64,000 bases of DNA from JANRJY01 sp033763735. Its GTDB lineage: Bacteria; Bacteroidota; Bacteroidia; Cytophagales; UBA9547. The notes under the pieces were generated by a model. It saw only the letters and a program-made list of their open reading frames with translations. It ran no database searches and had not been told where the DNA came from. The DNA is taken from the NCBI GenBank assembly GCA_033763735.1, contig JANRJY010000064.1, positions 16,192-80,191 on the forward strand. The letters are read 5' to 3'. The translations under genes were made by a program, and so were the position numbers. This document shows positions 1 through 8,001 of this stretch, one piece after another. Position 1 is the stretch's first letter. Each line of letters begins with the position of its first letter.

Positions 1-462
1 GTAGGTAGTAGTTCTGGTTTGTGGGCTAAGTAATTGAGCGTTTAAAGACAATTGAAAACCATATAATCCTGAAGTATTTGATAATTGTAGTACAAAGGCC
101 TGCCCTGGATCTCCAAAAGATCCACTTGGTCTTATTCCTAAAGCTCTATCTGTTCTTCCTGCTTGTGTTGATGTATTATCTGAAGAAGAACCAACATTAG
201 CAGAAGCATAATTGTAAAATGCACCTGTGGTTGAATTCCAAGGGTTTGTTGCAGTTGGAAATGTTACAGTGGAACCTAATGCACTGGCTGATGCACCTGT
301 CCTAACGGTCCACCCTGTAGGTGCACCACTCCCTATGCCATCAAAATTTTGAATGTAAGGAGAAGCCCCAAGAGTAACCTGCCCCAACCCTACTCTCTCC
401 ACTCCCAAACAAAGCAAGCCAACCATCAAAAATCTTAATAATACAGGTGCTTTGGTTTTCAT
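1..462 (-). CDS. N-terminal part of a secreted protein (C-terminus beyond the window edge)
   Basis: An open frame runs from an ATG at 462 to the window edge without a stop, giving 154 residues. The first ~27 residues form a signal peptide: basic MKTKAPVLLR, a hydrophobic core with LMVGLLCLGV, then VGLGQ. After it comes a stretch rich in Ser, Thr, Gly and Asn (YIQNFDGIGSGAPTGW). This is typical of the start of large Bacteroidota extracellular proteins exported by Sec and then the type IX system. The sorting domain, if present, lies outside the window, so the function is unknown. A -7 box at 501-508 could drive it. Confidence 0.7.
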   Translation of the reverse strand, partial: MKTKAPVLLRFLMVGLLCLGVERVGLGQVTLGASPYIQNFDGIGSGAPTGWTVRTGASASALGSTVTFPTATNPWNSTTGAFYNYASANVGSSSDNTSTQAGRTDRALGIRPSGSFGDPGQAFVLQLSNTSGLYGFQLSLNAQLLSPQTRTTTY

Positions 463-701
463 TTGGTTAAGGGTTCGAGGGTGTTGATGCCAAACTTGGC
501 CAAAAGTAATATCATAAAAAGCAAAAAAAACTTACTTAAAAACATAAGGTTATTGTACAACAAAGGAGTTATGGTAAGGGCGTTTGTCACTTTGCGTTTG
601 GGTAATAAGGGGGTTGTGTTGGGTTCCAAACTTTTGTAATATTTGCCTACTATCAAGCCAAAAAAAATTACAGGAAGTAGTAATTGAATAGGTTTCATCA
701 A
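459..701 (-). CDS. Possible small two-helix membrane protein
   Basis: This 80-residue frame has hydrophobic stretches near residues 6-20 and 51-70. Its TGA stop overlaps the ATG of the downstream secreted-protein gene (ATGA), an arrangement seen in translational coupling. Against it: I recognise no family, and a promoter-like box for the downstream gene lies inside it (501-508). It may be chance. Confidence 0.25.
   Translation of the reverse strand: MMKPIQLLLPVIFFGLIVGKYYKSLEPNTTPLLPKRKVTNALTITPLLYNNLMFLSKFFLLFMILLLAKFGINTLEPLTK
501..508 (-). promoter_or_regulatory. -7 promoter box (TACTTTTG)
   Basis: The minus strand reads TACTTTTG, a match to the Bacteroidota -7 consensus TAnnTTTG, about 38 bases before the ATG at 462. 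No convincing -33 TTG is seen at the usual 19-21 base distance. Confidence 0.35.
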
Positions 702-956
702 CTAAGAAACTTAAATAATTGGTTGTATATGTTTGTATATTTTACCTCCAAAAGTAAGTGAAAAGGATACTTTTTAACGTAATTATGATGTTAACAAAAT
801 ATGAATTTTTTGATACATAAAAGTTTTTTAAAATGTATAATTTAGAATGTAAAATGTATAATTATGGATAAAATGTTTTAAAAATGGTAAAATAGCTGTA
901 TATGAATTACAAAACTGCAAATTTTACTTTTTGATGGAAATTGTATTTTTTGAATG

Positions 957-1324
957 AGCGTCATTGCGATCCCACAAAAGGGGTGAAGCAATCTCGTTTA
1001 TTCATGCAGATTGCTTCGTAAACTCGCAAAGATGTTTTATTTACTCGTCATTGCGAACAAAGTGAAGCAATCTCATTTTGAATGTAGATTGCTTCGATAT
1101 ACTCGCAATGACGTAGTAGATTGCTTCGTAAACTCGCAATGACGTTTCCTATTCTTGTCATTGCGAACACTCATGCGTAATAATAATTACAAAATGAGCG
1201 AACGAAGTTCTGAAGCAATCTCGTTTATTCAGACAGTTTGCTTCGTTATACTCGCAATGACGTTGTAGGTTGCTTCTTAAACTCGCAATGACGTTGTAGG
1301 TTGCCTCGTAAACTTGCAATGACG
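957..1324. repeat. Cluster of TCATTGCGA palindromic repeats with 31-base half-units
   Basis: Three long imperfect palindromes lie at about 957-1030, 1045-1113 and 1156-1262. Each begins with GTCATTGCGA, continues with TGAAGCAATCTC, and returns as GATTGCTTCG and CTCGCAATGACG, so the RNA or single strand can fold into a long hairpin. Between and after them are 31-base copies of only the right half (1114-1144, 1263-1293, 1294-1324), the last two in exact tandem. The same unit recurs at 1735-1833 beyond the GIY-YIG gene. Any apparent reading frame across this block is a by-product of the repeats. Confidence 0.9.
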
Positions 1325-1359
1325 TGCTTTTGATATAAGTAGGGTAATTACAGATTGTT

Positions 1360-1659
1360 TTACCATTGATTAACTTCATCACATAAATCTTTCCAAGTTG
1401 GGTTTTGCTCATTTATTAAGTTTTCTTTTTGCTTTCTTGAACCCCCTTTAATTCTTTTTTCTTCCATAATTGCCTCATTTATAGTACTGAAAACGCTATA
1501 ATAAACCAGTTTGTACAAATTATATCTGGAGGTAAAACTATTAGGATATTTGTTGTTTTTATGTTCTAAAACTCTGTTAAGTAAATTGTTTGTTACCCCT
1601 GTATACAAAGTTGTATTGTTTTTGTTTGTCATAATATAAACCGCTCCACCTTTAACCAT
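1360..1659 (-). CDS. GIY-YIG nuclease family protein
   Basis: The 99-residue protein is a single GIY-YIG domain of the short stand-alone type (UvrC/UPF0213-like). The first motif appears as AVYIMTN (residues 6-12) and the second as LYTGVTNNL (residues 18-26). These are followed by the conserved Arg in NRVLEHK and the catalytic-type Glu in EAIMEEKRIKGG, so the active site looks complete. Members nick or cut DNA; their cellular role is poorly defined. The gene is enclosed by TCATTGCGA palindromes on both sides (957-1324 and 1735-1833), which suggests a link between nuclease and repeats. The ATG at 1659 gives a natural start. Confidence 0.85.
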   Translation of the reverse strand: MVKGGAVYIMTNKNNTTLYTGVTNNLLNRVLEHKNNKYPNSFTSRYNLYKLVYYSVFSTINEAIMEEKRIKGGSRKQKENLINEQNPTWKDLCDEVNQW

Positions 1660-1734
1660 TTTAAATTACTTCAAAAGATTTAAGTATTACTATTTTGTTT
1701 ATGCACGAATATATTAAAAATGCTTTATAAATTC

Positions 1735-1833
1735 GTAATTACGAACGTGGTGAAGCAATCTCATTTATTCAGACAGATTGCTTCGTTATACTCGCAATGA
1801 CGCTGTAGGTTGCTTCGTAAACTCGCAATGACG
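1735..1833. repeat. TCATTGCGA-type palindrome plus one 31-base half-unit
   Basis: This is the same family as 957-1324. A palindrome at about 1735-1802 has a decayed left edge (TAATTACGAACG instead of TCATTGCGA) and carries TGAAGCAATCTC and its complement. A 31-base right-half copy at 1803-1833 follows. It ends one base before the stop codon of the glycosyltransferase gene. Confidence 0.88.
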
Positions 1834-1834
1834 T

Positions 1835-2929
1835 TTACAGGTACTTCAATATCTCGGACTTAGCTGATTGTACCCAAGTGCGAAATTGGCTGGTTTTTTG
1901 CTTGTGATAATGAGGTAAGTAATTAAGCAGTTTTTCAATATGGAATTGATTGCTTTGTATGCCTGCTCCTGCAAGACAGGCGTCAAGGGCATTGCACATT
2001 TGTTCGAAGTGACCTTCGGGAGGCACCATTAGCACAGGCTTTCCCAAATACATGGCTTCACATACCGATTCAAACCCGGCAGTGCTTGCATACGCTTTAC
2101 AATTGTTCATTAATTGTAAGAACTTTACATCATTGAGTTTGTGCAATGTAAGGGTATCGTTGAGAATTTGTTCGTCAATTATGTCTTTTTTGTCAGTAAA
2201 AATGTGCATTATAACATCTCGGTTTTGCTTGTGCCAAGCAATTACATCGTCCAAAAAACCCGAATAAACCATATACACCAAAATGTAATCACCTTCTGAA
2301 GGGTGCAAAGCCAACACTTCCTTTCTTAAAAGTGGTGGCACCACATGAATCCGGTCCGGCAAATAATGCTCCATCGGTTTAAAGGACAATGCCAATCTTG
2401 TATTTGCTCTAAAAGCTGTAATTTGAGTATTTAAAAAGTAAAATAATTTCTCGGTTTTGCTTATCTTATCCGGAAATACAAAGTCAGGATGTTCGAGCAA
2501 GTACTGATGCCCAATTACAATATGATTGATTTTGGGCCGATACACCAAAAAATACACCCCACAAAGGAAATCATAGAAATTAATAATGGTATCAGGTTTG
2601 TGTTTTTCTACAATTTCATCTATCTTTTTAAGATTTCGGATGTATTTGTTGGCTTTAAACAGATTGAAGAATATTGTTTTTTTTAGTTGAATTGATTTGT
2701 TAAGATCATCTTTAATAAATCCCGGGCTGTCAATGCCGGTAACTTCACAAGTCATGTGTTCAAAAAAATAGGCAGGGATATCTCCTTTTTTGCTTTTACC
2801 AACAATTACCGCACTTATTTCATGCCCTTCTTCAATAAGAATATCATGCATCGCAATGGCTTGCGTCATATGACCGCGTCCTTCTCCTTGTACTACAAAA
2901 ATAAATTTCTTTTTAGGCGATTTAGGCAT
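1835..2929 (-). CDS. Glycosyltransferase (MurG-like GT-B fold)
   Basis: The protein has about 364 residues. The N-terminus has a beta strand and glycine-rich loop (FVVQGEGRGHMTQAI) typical of GT-B enzymes of the Glyco_trans_1_3 type. The C-terminal half has the donor-site pattern ASTAGFESVCEAMYLGKP followed by PPEGHFEQ, as in MurG and UDP-glucuronosyltransferases. It probably transfers a sugar from a nucleotide donor to a lipid or envelope acceptor at the inner membrane. I chose the ATG at 2929; an in-frame TTG two codons upstream is also possible. It lies 28 bases downstream of the LpxH-like gene, so the two probably form an envelope-lipid operon. The acceptor is unknown. Confidence 0.82.
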   Translation of the reverse strand: MPKSPKKKFIFVVQGEGRGHMTQAIAMHDILIEEGHEISAVIVGKSKKGDIPAYFFEHMTCEVTGIDSPGFIKDDLNKSIQLKKTIFFNLFKANKYIRNLKKIDEIVEKHKPDTIINFYDFLCGVYFLVYRPKINHIVIGHQYLLEHPDFVFPDKISKTEKLFYFLNTQITAFRANTRLALSFKPMEHYLPDRIHVVPPLLRKEVLALHPSEGDYILVYMVYSGFLDDVIAWHKQNRDVIMHIFTDKKDIIDEQILNDTLTLHKLNDVKFLQLMNNCKAYASTAGFESVCEAMYLGKPVLMVPPEGHFEQMCNALDACLAGAGIQSNQFHIEKLLNYLPHYHKQKTSQFRTWVQSAKSEILKYL

Positions 2930-2957
2930 TGACAAATATAGGTATTTGCCTGAATTA

Positions 2958-3815
2958 CTATTTGCTTTCCTGACTAACCTCTTTATTGGTCATAAATTCC
3001 ACAGGCAGATCCATATCATCAGTATCGTCAAATATCTCATCATTTTCATCAGTGTCTGACTTATGTCGTTTCGTTTCAGAGAAATACATTAAACTCCATT
3101 CGCCATTATAATCTTCAACCAGCGCACTTAATGATTCCACCCAATCACCTGAATTAAGGTATTCAATTGCCTCATAGTTTTTAATGGCAGGTTGATGTAT
3201 ATGTCCGCATATAATTCCTTGACAACCTTTGGCCACAGCAAGTTCAACTAGATTACCTTCATAATCAGATATATATGAAACTGCTGACTTTACTTTTGAT
3301 TTTATTAATTGCGAAATAGAATAATAAGGTAATCCACGCATTTCGCGATATTCATTATATTTTCTGTTTATCCAAAGTAAAAACGTGTATCCAATGTCGC
3401 CCAATTTGGCAAGCCAAGTAAACTTAGTAGTAACCGAATCAAATATATCACCATGTGTAATATAATATTTTTTACCGTTGGCACCGTCCCAAACCCAATC
3501 ACGTACAATTTTTAAGTTTCCAATGGTGAGAGGAATAAACTGATCCAAAAAGTCGTCATGGTTTCCTCTAAGATAAATTACTTGTGTGTTAAATTCACTA
3601 ACCATTTTCAAAACCCTTTGAATAAATCGGGTGTGTTTGCGTTTCCATTCACCCGATTTCTTTAACTGCCATCCATCTATAATATCACCATTAAGTATCA
3701 GATTATCAGCGGTATTCATTTTCAAAAAACGCACCAATTCTTTAGCCTTTGAACCCTTGGTTCCTAAATGCACATCCGATATTACAATGGTACGATAATG
3801 ATTTTGTGAAGTCAT
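2958..3815 (-). CDS. UDP-2,3-diacylglucosamine diphosphatase-like metallophosphatase (LpxH family)
   Basis: The calcineurin-like metallophosphoesterase motifs appear in order: SDVHLG (about 13-18), GDIIDGW, GNHDD, THGD and GHIHQP. Together they form the two-metal site. The spacing and length (285 residues) fit the LpxH-related branch that hydrolyses UDP-2,3-diacylglucosamine to lipid X in lipid A synthesis. The C-terminal ~40 residues are acidic (DTDENDEIFDDTDDMD) and lie outside the catalytic fold. The downstream glycosyltransferase supports an envelope-lipid role. The exact substrate is inferred from the family. Confidence 0.85.
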   Translation of the reverse strand: MTSQNHYRTIVISDVHLGTKGSKAKELVRFLKMNTADNLILNGDIIDGWQLKKSGEWKRKHTRFIQRVLKMVSEFNTQVIYLRGNHDDFLDQFIPLTIGNLKIVRDWVWDGANGKKYYITHGDIFDSVTTKFTWLAKLGDIGYTFLLWINRKYNEYREMRGLPYYSISQLIKSKVKSAVSYISDYEGNLVELAVAKGCQGIICGHIHQPAIKNYEAIEYLNSGDWVESLSALVEDYNGEWSLMYFSETKRHKSDTDENDEIFDDTDDMDLPVEFMTNKEVSQESK

Positions 3816-4389
3816 TTTTGGTGATGAGTATGCTATTAATTTTTTTAACTATAATGCAAGTTAACAATAAAAAAAGCACATATATATTAACAAATTATTA
3901 AGTTTAACTACTTATATGAGTCAATCCAAAAATAGTTATCCACAATCATTGATTATCAAATAAAAGCAATGTTTATTACTGAATCAAAAACATTGAAAAA
4001 TGAAAAATTATTGAATTTGGAATAACAATCATCGAATTGTGCGACTATTTTTCAATAACCTAATTTTGTAAACAGCACAACAAGCCAAATTCTTCTCTAT
4101 CGAATGTGTTTGGGATGACAGACTTTAAAACAAACCTCTTCCCAAGTCCATGAACATCATTAACGACCTAACATAGTCTTGTTTTTGGTTGTTTTCAAAG
4201 AAGGACATTCAACATTATGCATTATCAATATTTTATGGAAGAATTCAGGAAGTAGAACTTTTAAATAGAAACAGTTGATGCAAGTCAAAAAAAGTGCTTA
4301 TTTTTTTTAAACAAAACGATGTAATTTATTAAAAAAACCTATTTTTGAGGAATTTACTTATTTAATCAAACCTGAAAACATTACAGATT
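3816..4389. other. 574-base intergenic region between divergent genes
   Basis: This very AT-rich stretch separates the LpxH-like gene (leftward) from eno (rightward). Apart from the eno -7 box at 4340-4347 I see no open frame with protein-like composition, no tRNA-like fold and no strong inverted repeat. Confidence 0.6.
4340..4347 (+). promoter_or_regulatory. -7 promoter box of eno (TATTTTTG)
   Basis: TATTTTTG matches TAnnTTTG exactly and would place the transcription start near 4351, giving a leader of about 38 bases before the eno ATG. There is no clear -33 TTG at 19-21 bases upstream. Confidence 0.5.
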
Positions 4390-5667
4390 ATGAGCTTAAT
4401 TGAAGACATTATAGCACGACAAATTTTTGATTCGAGAGGAAACCCTACGGTTGAAGTAGATGTATTTACAGAAGATGGCTTTATGGGCAGAGCCGCAGTT
4501 CCATCAGGAGCATCCACTGGTACCCATGAAGCTGTTGAACTTAGAGATGGAGACAAAAAGAAATACATGGGCAAAAGTGTATTTAAGGCTGTTGACAATG
4601 TAGATATTATTGCCAACGAAATAATAGGAATAGAAGTAACAGAACAAACATTAATCGACCAAGTAATGCTTGATTTGGATGGCACACCTAACAAAGCTAA
4701 TTTGGGTGCAAATGCTATTTTAGCTGTGTCGCTTGCAGTAGCTAAAGCTGCTGCAGAGGAAGTAGGACTGCCTTTGTATCGATATGTTGGAGGTACCAGT
4801 GCAAACACTTTGCCAATTCCAATGATGAATATTGTGAATGGTGGTGCTCATGCAGATAACAAAATTGATTTTCAAGAATTTATGATTATGCCTATAAAAG
4901 CAGGATCATTTACAGAAGCAATGAAAGTGGGTTCTGAAATATTTCATGTTTTAAAAACCATACTCAAGAAAAAAGGATACTCAACCAATGTGGGGGATGA
5001 AGGAGGATATGCTCCTAACGTAGAGTCAAATGTAGAAGCAATTGAAACTATATTGAAAGCAATTGATGAAGCAGGATATAAAGCTGGGAAAGACGTATTT
5101 ATTGCCATGGATGCAGCTGCTTCAGAGTTTTATGATGCAGAAAAAAAATTATATGTGCTGAAAAAATCATCCGGTGAGAAAATGACATCTGATCAAATGG
5201 TTGATTATTGGGCAAAATGGGTAAAAGATTATCCTATCGTATCTATTGAAGATGGTATGGCTGAAGATGATTGGGCCGGCTGGAAAAAACTAACCGAAAA
5301 AATTGGAGATAAATGCCAATTGGTAGGTGATGACTTATTTGTAACCAATGTGGTTCGTTTGAGAGAAGGAATAGAAAAAGGCATTGCCAACTCTATACTT
5401 ATAAAGGTGAATCAAATAGGTACTTTAACCGAAACAATAGATGCAGTTAACTTAGCAAAAAGAAATGGTTATACTTCTATAATGTCGCATCGCTCGGGTG
5501 AAACTGAAGATGCTACCATTGCTGACTTAGCCGTTGCGTTAAACACCGGTCAAATCAAAACCGGTTCTGCTTCGCGCTCTGACAGGATGGCAAAATACAA
5601 TCAATTGTTGCGTATTGAACAGCAATTGGGTGAAACCGCGTATTTCCCTAATAAATTGAAATTTTAA
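4390..5667 (+). CDS. eno: Enolase
   Basis: This cytoplasmic glycolytic enzyme interconverts 2-phosphoglycerate and phosphoenolpyruvate. The 425-residue length is normal. Diagnostic motifs are the mobile loop SGASTGTHEA near residues 39-48, GDEGGYAP, the metal ligands in SIEDGMAEDDW and VGDDLF, the catalytic Lys in LIKVNQIG, and the signature HRSGETED and KTGSASRSDR. It has its own promoter-like box, and a hairpin terminator follows directly (5676-5710). The neighbouring ftsB-like gene is a common Bacteroidota arrangement. Confidence 0.99.
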   Translation: MSLIEDIIARQIFDSRGNPTVEVDVFTEDGFMGRAAVPSGASTGTHEAVELRDGDKKKYMGKSVFKAVDNVDIIANEIIGIEVTEQTLIDQVMLDLDGTPNKANLGANAILAVSLAVAKAAAEEVGLPLYRYVGGTSANTLPIPMMNIVNGGAHADNKIDFQEFMIMPIKAGSFTEAMKVGSEIFHVLKTILKKKGYSTNVGDEGGYAPNVESNVEAIETILKAIDEAGYKAGKDVFIAMDAAASEFYDAEKKLYVLKKSSGEKMTSDQMVDYWAKWVKDYPIVSIEDGMAEDDWAGWKKLTEKIGDKCQLVGDDLFVTNVVRLREGIEKGIANSILIKVNQIGTLTETIDAVNLAKRNGYTSIMSHRSGETEDATIADLAVALNTGQIKTGSASRSDRMAKYNQLLRIEQQLGETAYFPNKLKF

Positions 5668-5675
5668 TTCATCCC

Positions 5676-5710
5676 AAAAGCACCTGTTCCGAAAAGTACA
5701 GGTGCTTTTA
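5676..5710 (+). terminator. Rho-independent terminator or attenuator after eno
   Basis: The arms AAAAGCACCTGT (5676-5687) and ACAGGTGCTTTT (5698-5709) pair perfectly over 12 bases with a 10-base loop and end in a T-rich tail. The next ATG is only 12 bases beyond, so read-through would be needed for co-transcription, or a promoter must overlap the hairpin. Confidence 0.85.
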
Positions 5711-5721
5711 TAAAAAATAAA

Positions 5722-6021
5722 ATGAAAAAGTACCTTCAAAAAATCAAGAACCTCTTTTCTAACTTTTATATTACCACTTTTGTGTTCTTATTTATTTGGG
5801 TTGCTTTTTTTGATGAAAATGACCTTATAAGTCAATTTAAGTTGACAAGCAAAATGAAAGATTTGCAAAATGAAAAACTTTTTTACGAAACTAAAATCAA
5901 AGAAGTAAAACAAGAAAGAGCTCAAGTATTGGGCAATAGCGAAGCCGTAGAGAAATACGCACGAGAACGCTATTTGATGAAGAAACCCACCGAAGATATT
6001 TACCTCGCAAAAACAGAGTAA
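5722..6021 (+). CDS. FtsB/DivIC-like septum formation initiator
   Basis: This 99-residue bitopic membrane protein has one transmembrane helix at about 17-29 (ITTFVFLFIWVAFF), then a coiled coil of about 35-70 rich in Lys and Glu, and the conserved tail EKYARERYLMKKPTEDIY. That layout is FtsB/DivIC, the divisome linker that works with FtsL and FtsQ. The TM and coiled-coil order and the AREKY-like tail support the call. Expression may depend on escape from the eno hairpin. Confidence 0.88.
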   Translation: MKKYLQKIKNLFSNFYITTFVFLFIWVAFFDENDLISQFKLTSKMKDLQNEKLFYETKIKEVKQERAQVLGNSEAVEKYARERYLMKKPTEDIYLAKTE

Positions 6022-6030
6022 ATTACCCTG

Positions 6031-7092
6031 ATGACTTTAGACTCAAGGATTATTTCCTTTATTATTTCTTTTTTTATCACTTTAATATCCAGTGTCATTT
6101 GTTGGGGAGCAGGATTTTTGAATTCAAATAATTATTTACCTGTGGTCACTTCCATTTTCTTAAGTTCCTGGGTGTTCAACTATATAACTCTTGAATTTTT
6201 AATTTTCAGAGAAATAAACAAAATATATTCCATTTTGGACAGGCTCAAAATGAAGGAACAAAAAAATGTGCAACTCACTGATTTTAAGACTAAAAATCTT
6301 CCTATTAAACGAAAAAAACTCTATGAAGAAGTATACACCTATGTAGCCAAAAAACAAAGTGAAATAAATGAACTTAAAAAAGTAGAAACTTTCAGGCGGG
6401 AGTTTATGGCTGACATTTCACATGAGTTGAAAACGCCCATTTTTGCCGCTCAAGGTTTTATTCATACCCTCCTGGATGGGGCGATGAATGACAAGGACAT
6501 CAGGGAGAAATTTTTGAAAAAGGCTGCCAAAAGCCTGGACGGCATGCAGGAAATGGTAGAAGAAATGCTACTGCTCTCAAAGCTTGAATCGAGAGAATTG
6601 CCTATGTATATGGATGATTTTGATATTGTTGCATTAACAAAGGATGTATTTGAAATGCTTGAAAAAAAGGCTGAAAAAAGAAACGTTTCTTTACGCTTTT
6701 CAGAGAACTTTAACGGAATGGCAGTGTATGTACTCGCAGATTCTTACCAAATTAAACAAGCTTTAAAAAATTTGGTTGAAAATGCTATTAATTATGGAGT
6801 CGAAAATGGTAAAGTAGTGGTTGGATTGGATATTGACAAAGAAAATGTGGTAGTATCAGTGAAAGATGATGGACCTGGTATTGCGCCTGACCATTTGAAA
6901 CGAATATTTGAACGATTCTACAGAGTTGAAAAAAGCCGATCCAAAGAAAAAGGAGGGTCAGGATTAGGACTTGCCATAGTGCAAGAAATTATAGAGGCAC
7001 ACAATTCTAAAGTGTTGGTCACTAGCAAATTAGGCAAAGGAACTACCTTTGCATTTATTTTGAAAAAAGGGGTTAAAAATGATAAAATTTAG
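6031..7092 (+). CDS. Two-component sensor histidine kinase (PhoR-like), orphan
   Basis: Two transmembrane helices (about 7-29 and 37-57) are separated by only a short loop, so there is no real periplasmic sensor. A linker, HisKA with the phospho-acceptor His131 in SHELKTP, and a HATPase_c domain follow. The ATPase boxes are NLVENAINYG (N), DDGPGIA (G1), FERFYRV (F) and GSGLGLAI (G2). It is expected to phosphorylate a response regulator that is not in this window. The last 14 bases overlap the next gene, so translation is probably coupled. The signal sensed cannot be read from the sequence. Confidence 0.93.
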   Translation: MTLDSRIISFIISFFITLISSVICWGAGFLNSNNYLPVVTSIFLSSWVFNYITLEFLIFREINKIYSILDRLKMKEQKNVQLTDFKTKNLPIKRKKLYEEVYTYVAKKQSEINELKKVETFRREFMADISHELKTPIFAAQGFIHTLLDGAMNDKDIREKFLKKAAKSLDGMQEMVEEMLLLSKLESRELPMYMDDFDIVALTKDVFEMLEKKAEKRNVSLRFSENFNGMAVYVLADSYQIKQALKNLVENAINYGVENGKVVVGLDIDKENVVVSVKDDGPGIAPDHLKRIFERFYRVEKSRSKEKGGSGLGLAIVQEIIEAHNSKVLVTSKLGKGTTFAFILKKGVKNDKI

Positions 7093-7789
7093 CGACCTGA
7101 TATTGTTTGAGGACGATGACTTTATTGTTATCAATAAGCCACATGACGTATCCACACTTGACGACAGAGATGCTACCAAAGTAAATATACTTTTATTGGC
7201 CAAACGATATTCTTCTGATGCTCAAGTATGCCACCGACTTGATAAAGAAACATCCGGAATACTTGCGATAGCTAAAAATCCGACAGCATATAGGCACTTG
7301 TCCATGCAGTTTGAAAACAGAGAAGTGCTCAAAATATATCATGCTGTAATTGCTGGTATACAAAAACTCGAAAACCGAATGGTAGAACAACCTATATTGG
7401 CCCTTAAAGATGGTAATGTAAAAATAGACCATGAGAAAGGTAAAGAGGCCGCAACTATTTTTAACACTTTGCAAATTTTTAAAGGATACAGCTTGGTTGC
7501 CTGTTGCCCCATTACCGGTAGAATGCACCAAATCCGTATTCACTTAGCTACTATTGGATTCCCAATTGTAGGAGACATACTTTATGGTGGTAAATATTTT
7601 TATTTATCCAAAATAAAAAAAGGATATAAAATCAACCCTAATGACGATGAACAACCATTTATTAAACGTGTGGCACTTCATGCTAAAGCACTTACTTTCA
7701 ACAAGTTGAATGGCCAAGAAATTACTGTAGATGCACCATACCCTAAAGACTTTGCGGCACTTATAAGGCAACTAAGCTTGCATACATAA
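7079..7789 (+). CDS. RluA-family RNA pseudouridine synthase
   Basis: The 236-residue protein isomerises uridine to pseudouridine in RNA. The catalytic Asp55 is in HRLDKETSG, and the later GRMHQIRIHLA motif is typical of the RluA/RluC/RluD group. It starts directly with the catalytic domain and lacks the N-terminal S4 domain, so it is one of the short members. It overlaps the upstream kinase by 14 bases. Whether rRNA or tRNA is the target cannot be decided from sequence. Confidence 0.93.
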   Translation: MIKFSDLILFEDDDFIVINKPHDVSTLDDRDATKVNILLLAKRYSSDAQVCHRLDKETSGILAIAKNPTAYRHLSMQFENREVLKIYHAVIAGIQKLENRMVEQPILALKDGNVKIDHEKGKEAATIFNTLQIFKGYSLVACCPITGRMHQIRIHLATIGFPIVGDILYGGKYFYLSKIKKGYKINPNDDEQPFIKRVALHAKALTFNKLNGQEITVDAPYPKDFAALIRQLSLHT

Positions 7790-7970
7790 TTTAAGTGAAA
7801 ATTATAATCCATAGAAAAGTAAATTAAATGAATCTACTCTTTTTTTTATTTTGTCCTTTTATAGGATTGTAAATTTTAAGACGAATGGTTTTCATCTTTA
7901 AAGTAACTTGCTGAGTTTAATTAATTACTTCCGATTGATTTACATCATTTTTTTGAAATATAGCATTTTG

Positions 7971-7978
7971 TATTTTTG
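7971..7978 (+). promoter_or_regulatory. -7 promoter box (TATTTTTG)
   Basis: An exact TAnnTTTG match ends 23 bases before the ATG at 8002. A TTTG at 7952-7955 is too close (15-base gap) to be a standard -33 element. Confidence 0.45.
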
Positions 7979-8001
7979 AAAGAACCAAATCATTTTATCT
8001 A

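Noticed and set aside
1263..1324. Tandem 31-base repeats as a possible CRISPR array
   Set aside because: The copies are directly adjacent with no unique spacers and are half-units of a palindrome; no cas gene is in the window.
1158..1412. Open frame of 84 codons on the minus strand
   Set aside because: It runs through the palindromic repeat cluster and into the 3' end of the GIY-YIG gene; its residues reflect the repeat sequence.
4362..4808. 148-codon frame opposite eno
   Set aside because: It is a shadow on the opposite strand of a highly conserved gene, with serine/alanine-rich low-complexity translation.
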